Shown: positions 6,655-9,799 of the stretch, in pieces
Layout: each line of letters begins with the position of its first letter
How positions within the stretch are numbered: the stretch's first letter is position 1
DNA from: Planctomycetota bacterium
GTDB lineage: Bacteria > Planctomycetota > Phycisphaerae > Sedimentisphaerales > Anaerohalosphaeraceae
Assembly (NCBI GenBank): GCA_003644175.1
Contig: QNBS01000054.1
Span: 1 to 9,799, forward strand
Direction of reading: 5' to 3'
DNA length: 9,799 bases
Made by a program: the position numbers and the translations under genes
The notes under the pieces: model-generated
Told to the model about the DNA's origin: nothing
Seen by the model: only the letters and a program-made list of their open reading frames with translations
The model's database searches: none

Positions 6655-6810
6655 TCAGGGCTTTGTTGTTTTGTCCGGCTCAACCCGTTCGATACCAAAC
6701 AGCTCGTGTTCTTTCAGGGCGATGGCTTGGCGCGACAGTTTTTCCAGTTCTTCCAGCAGGGGTTTTCCTATCCGTCGAAGATAGTACTTTATGGGAATTA
6801 TTACACCACT
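6655..6810 (-). pseudogene. Start-less 3' fragment of an unidentified gene
   Basis: On the minus strand a frame of 51 codons runs from just after a TGA (6811-6813) to a TGA at 6655-6657 and contains no ATG, GTG or TTG. The translation is protein-like: it begins SGVIIPIKYYLRRIGK, continues with an amphipathic helix (PLLEELEKLSRQAIALKEH) and ends ELFGIERVEPDKTTKP. Codon choice (CTG, GAA, CGC, GCC) resembles the G/C-richer genes to the left, not the A/T-rich genes to the right. The natural reading is the tail of a gene whose front was lost at about 6780-6810, next to the start of the right-hand block. I do not recognise the family. It could also be a chance open frame. Confidence 0.4.
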
Positions 6811-6826
6811 TCAGGTATAGTATCAG

Positions 6827-7855
6827 TTAGAGTTCATTGGGGCCGACTCCCCATAACCAGTTTTTCACCAGAAAGGCCAAGTCGTTTATGTCTACAAATC
6901 CATCTCCAGAAGGTGGAGCAATATCAGCTGAAGGCTTGCCGGGTATTTGCTGCCATTGGCTTGCAAGAATTGCGAAATCAGTCAGGTCAACGCCCCAATC
7001 TTTGTCAATGTCAGCTTTATTAGGACTGAATTCTGTGATGGTATAGCCTATGATGGTTTCTCCGATGATTCCGTCCATGGTCATACCCATCATTGGATTT
7101 CGCCAGGAAGGGTGAGCTTGGCCTTGTGCAAAAAGCAAACAAGTGGCATCTTGTGGGAGCCGCGAAACAACTTCATCCAACAACCAGGATTCGAAATCTT
7201 CAGATGTTTCGCTGAAATAGCCTAACGGATCATCGAGTATGGTTTCAGCCATATCGGTTGGGTTTAGTTTGCTCACAGGTATAATAAACCCGGTCCAGTT
7301 ATAATTATCAAATGCCATATCAATCGTCCCCGGATCTTCGTAAGGTGTATCGTAATACCAGTCAAAGCTTATATCAAACGCCCAGTTTGCATCAGCAGAT
7401 GCGGCATAAGTTCCTCCGTTGGGCGTTCCATCGGTATTATAGCTGGTTGCCGGATCACCCGGCTGAACCAGCCACTGATATGCAGTTGCCCATGATAAGA
7501 TGTCGCCTTCAAAAGCAAGCGATATGACTTCTACCGTGTTGCGGTCTATATCCAGTGTTATTGACCCTGTCATCGAATGAATTCCCTCAGCATAGCCGGG
7601 TGGATAATCGGGTTCCTGTATGCCAACAGGGTTCATGAGATTGAAACTAAAGCAGCCATCGGGGTTAAATATACTTCCAAAAATGTCATCGTCGGTTAAT
7701 ATAAGATGATCGCCCGCAATGCCAGGCTCGCCTTTTGGTTGAGGCAGCCACTGGTTATTGTCGATGTGTGTCAGCAGTTCAAATTCTACGGAAGCCGCTT
7801 GTACACACACCGACAACATCAGCATCAACAAAATGCTTCTGCTATTTAGAACCAA
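6827..7855 (-). CDS. Exported protein with C-terminal dockerin-like domain (paralogue of 7867-8766)
   Basis: A 342-residue protein with a signal peptide (1-20: R6, then a leucine/methionine-rich core, cut near VQAAS). The body (about 22-272) matches the neighbouring PEP-CTERM protein almost end to end, with shared blocks GCFSFN, GIHSMTGS, QPGD, NWAF, FDWYYD, GFIIPVS, TILDD, LLFAQGQA and a terminal GET(I/V)IGY. In place of PEP-CTERM it ends in two Ca-binding-loop repeats: one from D282 (D282, D284, D286, D290, D293) followed by FAILASQW, and one from D311 (D318, D322, D325) followed by LAFLVKNWL. This dockerin-like pair is frequent in Phycisphaerae secreted proteins and may mediate docking or Ca-dependent folding. 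The start is TTG at 7855: AGGAG (7864-7868) lies 8 bases upstream and overlaps the stop of the preceding gene. The body's function is unknown. Confidence 0.88.
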   Translation of the reverse strand: MVLNSRSILLMLMLSVCVQAASVEFELLTHIDNNQWLPQPKGEPGIAGDHLILTDDDIFGSIFNPDGCFSFNLMNPVGIQEPDYPPGYAEGIHSMTGSITLDIDRNTVEVISLAFEGDILSWATAYQWLVQPGDPATSYNTDGTPNGGTYAASADANWAFDISFDWYYDTPYEDPGTIDMAFDNYNWTGFIIPVSKLNPTDMAETILDDPLGYFSETSEDFESWLLDEVVSRLPQDATCLLFAQGQAHPSWRNPMMGMTMDGIIGETIIGYTITEFSPNKADIDKDWGVDLTDFAILASQWQQIPGKPSADIAPPSGDGFVDINDLAFLVKNWLWGVGPNEL

Positions 7856-7863
7856 ACCTGCGA

Positions 7864-7868
7864 CTCCT
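7864..7868 (-). promoter_or_regulatory. Ribosome binding site fixing the TTG start
   Basis: AGGAG on the minus strand overlaps the TAG of the upstream PEP-CTERM gene (7867-7869) and lies 8 bases before TTG 7855. It supports that rare start over the internal ATGs, which would remove the charged front of the signal peptide, and suggests coupled translation of the two paralogues. Confidence 0.7.
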
Positions 7869-8766
7869 ATATGCTCTTTTTAGAAAGTCTAAAACCTCTG
7901 GCACAACACAGCCCGGCAGCTAAAAGCATCATAGTTACAGGTTCCGGTACCGCATAACCTATAACCGTTTCTCCAACCAGGCCGCTGGTTGTCATACCCA
8001 CCTGCTGGCCAGTCCAGGCTGGATTGGCTTGGCCCTGTGCAAAGAGTAGATAAGCAGCTTCCACAGGAAGCTGTGGAGCAACCTTGTTTAATAGCCATTG
8101 TTCAAGATTGCCATTAAAATAGCCCAGCGAATCATCGAGTATAGTAGCAGCCATGCCTGTAGTAGTCAGTTCACTTACGGGAATGATAAAACCATTCCAT
8201 TGATAGTCATCAAAAGTCATATCGATACCGCCCATACCTCCAGCAGGCACATCGTAGTACCAGTCGAAGTTTGCCTGAAAAGCCCAATTCGACCCTGCGG
8301 ATGCATTATATGTCCCATTGTTACCAAGGCCATCGGTTGAGCCATGACTTCCACCGGCTGCAGAATCGCCTGGTTGAACTATCCGTTGAATGCTGAATTG
8401 TGTCGAGGAGATATATCCATCAAAGGCAAGTGATGAAACATCCAGTGTTCCACCTGCTTGAAGATCAATATCCAACGTTACTGAGCCTGTCATTGAGTGA
8501 ATCCCTTTGGCGTAGCCACCGGATACGCCAGTAGGGTTCATAAAGTTGAAACTAAAGCAACCAGAAGGGTTACTGCCTGTCAGTTCGTAGTCATCACCTG
8601 TTTGAGGAAGGTAATCGCCGGTAGTTTGTGGCTCCTGAGGCAGCTTGCCGGCATTATACGCAGGTGTGAACAATTGAAATTCCACAGACGTTGCCAGTGC
8701 GTATCCCTGCAGTCCCAATAAAGCTGCCAATACAATCGCTAATACTAAATTTTTCTTTTTCATCAT
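7867..8766 (-). CDS. Exported PEP-CTERM protein (paralogue of 6827-7855)
   Basis: A 299-residue protein with a signal peptide: KKK, a hydrophobic core to about residue 20, cleavage near ALA-T. The body is acidic and Gly/Asn/Asp-rich with aromatic blocks (FDWYYDVP, DDYQWNGFIIPVSEL) and a single Cys outside the signal peptide and tail, in GCFSFN (C70). The tail is a PEP-CTERM signal: VPEPVT (273-278), a short hydrophobic stretch with LLAAGLCCA, then basic RGFRLSKK, so an exosortase should process it for surface delivery. Two ATGs occur in tandem. AGGAG (8772-8776) is 5 bases before the first (8766) and 8 before the second (8763), so the second may be used. It lies 27 bp after the TrmO-like gene and 11 bp before its dockerin-tailed paralogue. 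The body's function is not recognisable; a surface or extracellular-matrix role is inferred only from the sorting signal. Confidence 0.88.
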   Translation of the reverse strand: MMKKKNLVLAIVLAALLGLQGYALATSVEFQLFTPAYNAGKLPQEPQTTGDYLPQTGDDYELTGSNPSGCFSFNFMNPTGVSGGYAKGIHSMTGSVTLDIDLQAGGTLDVSSLAFDGYISSTQFSIQRIVQPGDSAAGGSHGSTDGLGNNGTYNASAGSNWAFQANFDWYYDVPAGGMGGIDMTFDDYQWNGFIIPVSELTTTGMAATILDDSLGYFNGNLEQWLLNKVAPQLPVEAAYLLFAQGQANPAWTGQQVGMTTSGLVGETVIGYAVPEPVTMMLLAAGLCCARGFRLSKKSI

Positions 8767-8793
8767 CCTTTCTCCTGTTCTTGTAAAATAATC

Positions 8794-9339
8794 TTATGTT
8801 TTTGATACTTTATGCGGGTGGCCGTGGCGGCTGTGCCCATTATGATGGCGACTGTTTAGATGTTCTTTCAGCCAGTCCGGAACACAAGCGTTTGAGTAGT
8901 TGTCAAAGTTGGGAATGTAAGGTTTGATATCAAGCACGGGTGTACCATCCAATGCATCCAGGCCCTTTACGGTGATCTGGCCGGTATCAGTTGAGAAATC
9001 CAACAGTTCAACAACGGACATTCCAATAGGATTGGGCCGAACGGGCATTCTCGTGGCGAACAGCTTTACATGAGGTGGTTTGTGGTGGTCTTTTGGCATT
9101 TTCCATTCTTTGGCTTTATGTACCCAGAACAAAACTATAATATGTGAATAGCCCTGCAAGCCACCGAGTCCCTTTGCATATCTGGGAAAAAGATGAATCT
9201 GCGAAGTATCCGCCGTCCATCCTGTGTGCGTGTGGGCTACATCTTCTGTCTGGGTATATGCCGAATGCACATATCCTATCGGTCGAACACTGAACGATTC
9301 TAAAGTGGCTATATTTGAATTACTGCCTGCTTTCTTCAC
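8794..9339 (-). CDS. TrmO/TsaA-family protein, possible tRNA t6A37 methyltransferase, with His-rich tail
   Basis: 181 residues carrying the signature motifs of the TrmO (YaeB/TsaA) beta-barrel family: RPIGYV (19-24), FPRYAKGLGGLQGYSHIIVL (51-70), FATRMPVRPNPIGMS (94-108) and GLDALDGTPVLDIKPYIP (126-143). Characterised members use S-adenosylmethionine to N6-methylate threonylcarbamoyladenosine 37 in tRNA. The E. coli enzyme is about 235 residues with a C-terminal extension; that extension is absent here, as in many short homologues whose function is untested. Instead there is a histidine cluster (H160, 165, 166, 169, 172, 174, 176), and two more His-rich spots occur at 36-38 and 85-90, hinting at metal binding. 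The start is GTG at 9339, which overlaps the upstream stop as GTGA (9336-9339) with AAGG 6 bases upstream, so translation is probably coupled. Family confident; the exact substrate is not. Confidence 0.82.
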   Translation of the reverse strand: MKKAGSNSNIATLESFSVRPIGYVHSAYTQTEDVAHTHTGWTADTSQIHLFPRYAKGLGGLQGYSHIIVLFWVHKAKEWKMPKDHHKPPHVKLFATRMPVRPNPIGMSVVELLDFSTDTGQITVKGLDALDGTPVLDIKPYIPNFDNYSNACVPDWLKEHLNSRHHNGHSRHGHPHKVSKT

Positions 9340-9799
9340 TTGCCGCCTTTTCCTGGTTTGACGGATTTACCAACCAGTAACCCGACTACCATGCCCAAAA
9401 CTATGTTGATTAAAGCGATACCTCCCACCGTCACAGCCAAATGTTCACCTGCTTGTGAAATTGGTCGCATCAGAAGAGTCCAACAAGACAAGGCAAGCAA
9501 AATCCTTGCTCCACAAAGACTACCGCCGGTTAATATCAGGCTTAATCTCCGTGATCGCTGTTGCCGGAAGTACTGCCAGATAAGGTCTCCTGCGATACCG
9601 GCTAATAGAGGCACTACGATAGACATTGGCCAGTAGCCAATAAATCCAGCCGCCAGTTTTGTGCTCACTTCGGCTATACCGGCGGTGGTTAACGCGCCGA
9701 AGCGGTCTATACGAAGCAGAACCACCAGCAGAATAAATGCACGTGGCAGTGCCGTAATTATTGAGCCTGACATTGGAACCGGCCAGGCCAGGTGGAACG
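9336..9799 (-). CDS. Small membrane protein, ECF S-component-like, 5' end cut by window
   Basis: An ATG is present at 9773, but it has no ribosome site, and the frame stays open through FHLAWPVP to the window edge, so the gene probably starts outside. The visible 145-153 residues form about five hydrophobic segments (from the ATG: 5-20, 28-45, 50-68, 77-101, 115-134) with basic loops (RQQRSRR) and a basic C-terminus (KSVKPGKGGK). The layout, with a Gly/Ala-rich GALTTAGIAE followed by PLLAGIAGDLI, recalls substrate-binding S components of energy-coupling-factor vitamin/metal transporters. This is a resemblance, not a proven assignment, and no ATPase or T component is in view. The stop overlaps the start of the TrmO-like gene by four bases, so the two products are made together. 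The next gene upstream, outside the window, would settle the transporter question. Confidence 0.55.
   Translation of the reverse strand, partial: FHLAWPVPMSGSIITALPRAFILLVVLLRIDRFGALTTAGIAEVSTKLAAGFIGYWPMSIVVPLLAGIAGDLIWQYFRQQRSRRLSLILTGGSLCGARILLALSCWTLLMRPISQAGEHLAVTVGGIALINIVLGMVVGLLVGKSVKPGKGGK

Noticed and set aside
6706..7023. 105-codon plus-strand frame across the gene remnant and dockerin region
   Set aside because: Its codons are the complement of the minus-strand frames; the translation is Gln/Phe/Cys-rich and has no family features.

Overview
The window looks like chromosomal DNA of a Gram-negative member of the Planctomycetota, most likely of the class Phycisphaerae. Three signs point there: secreted proteins with a C-terminal PEP-CTERM sorting signal, a dockerin-like Ca-binding repeat of the 'ADIAPPSGDGFVD...LAFLVKNWL' type that is common in that class, and a kdsB-pyrG gene pair, which means Kdo-containing lipopolysaccharide. 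This placement is inference from protein style; there is no rRNA or other marker gene here.

Left part (1-3250). The 3' end of a plus-strand gene for a highly charged, internally repeated coiled-coil protein runs in from the left edge. It converges on a minus-strand operon, kdsB (CMP-Kdo synthetase) then pyrG (CTP synthase), driven by a near-consensus sigma70-type promoter at 3109-3137. PyrG makes the CTP that KdsB uses to activate Kdo. PyrG is divergent: the glutaminase-triad glutamate is a cysteine, and the usually conserved motifs around the nucleotide sites are altered.

Middle (3200-6650). A minus-strand PEP-CTERM exported protein has its own promoter and a clear intrinsic terminator. A 490-bp divergent intergenic region follows; it holds short tandem repeats, a LacI-type operator-like palindrome and a possible dispersed-repeat remnant. 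Then comes a plus-strand sodium/sugar symporter of the SGLT type. Its sugar-binding and Na-binding residues look intact, and it carries an extra domain of about 130 residues in the external loop between core helices 7 and 8.

Right part (6655-9799). After a 51-codon start-less fragment that looks like the tail of a broken gene, the sequence becomes visibly more A/T-rich. It carries four tightly packed minus-strand genes, read right to left: a small membrane protein (partial, ECF S-component-like), a TrmO/TsaA-family protein with a His-rich tail, a PEP-CTERM protein, and a paralogue of that protein whose PEP-CTERM tail is replaced by a dockerin-like domain. Junctions of -4, 27 and 11 bp suggest one transcription unit. 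The tandem paralogues sharing one body but two different C-terminal anchoring modules are the most striking feature of the window.

No tRNA, rRNA, CRISPR array, transposase or integrase was seen.
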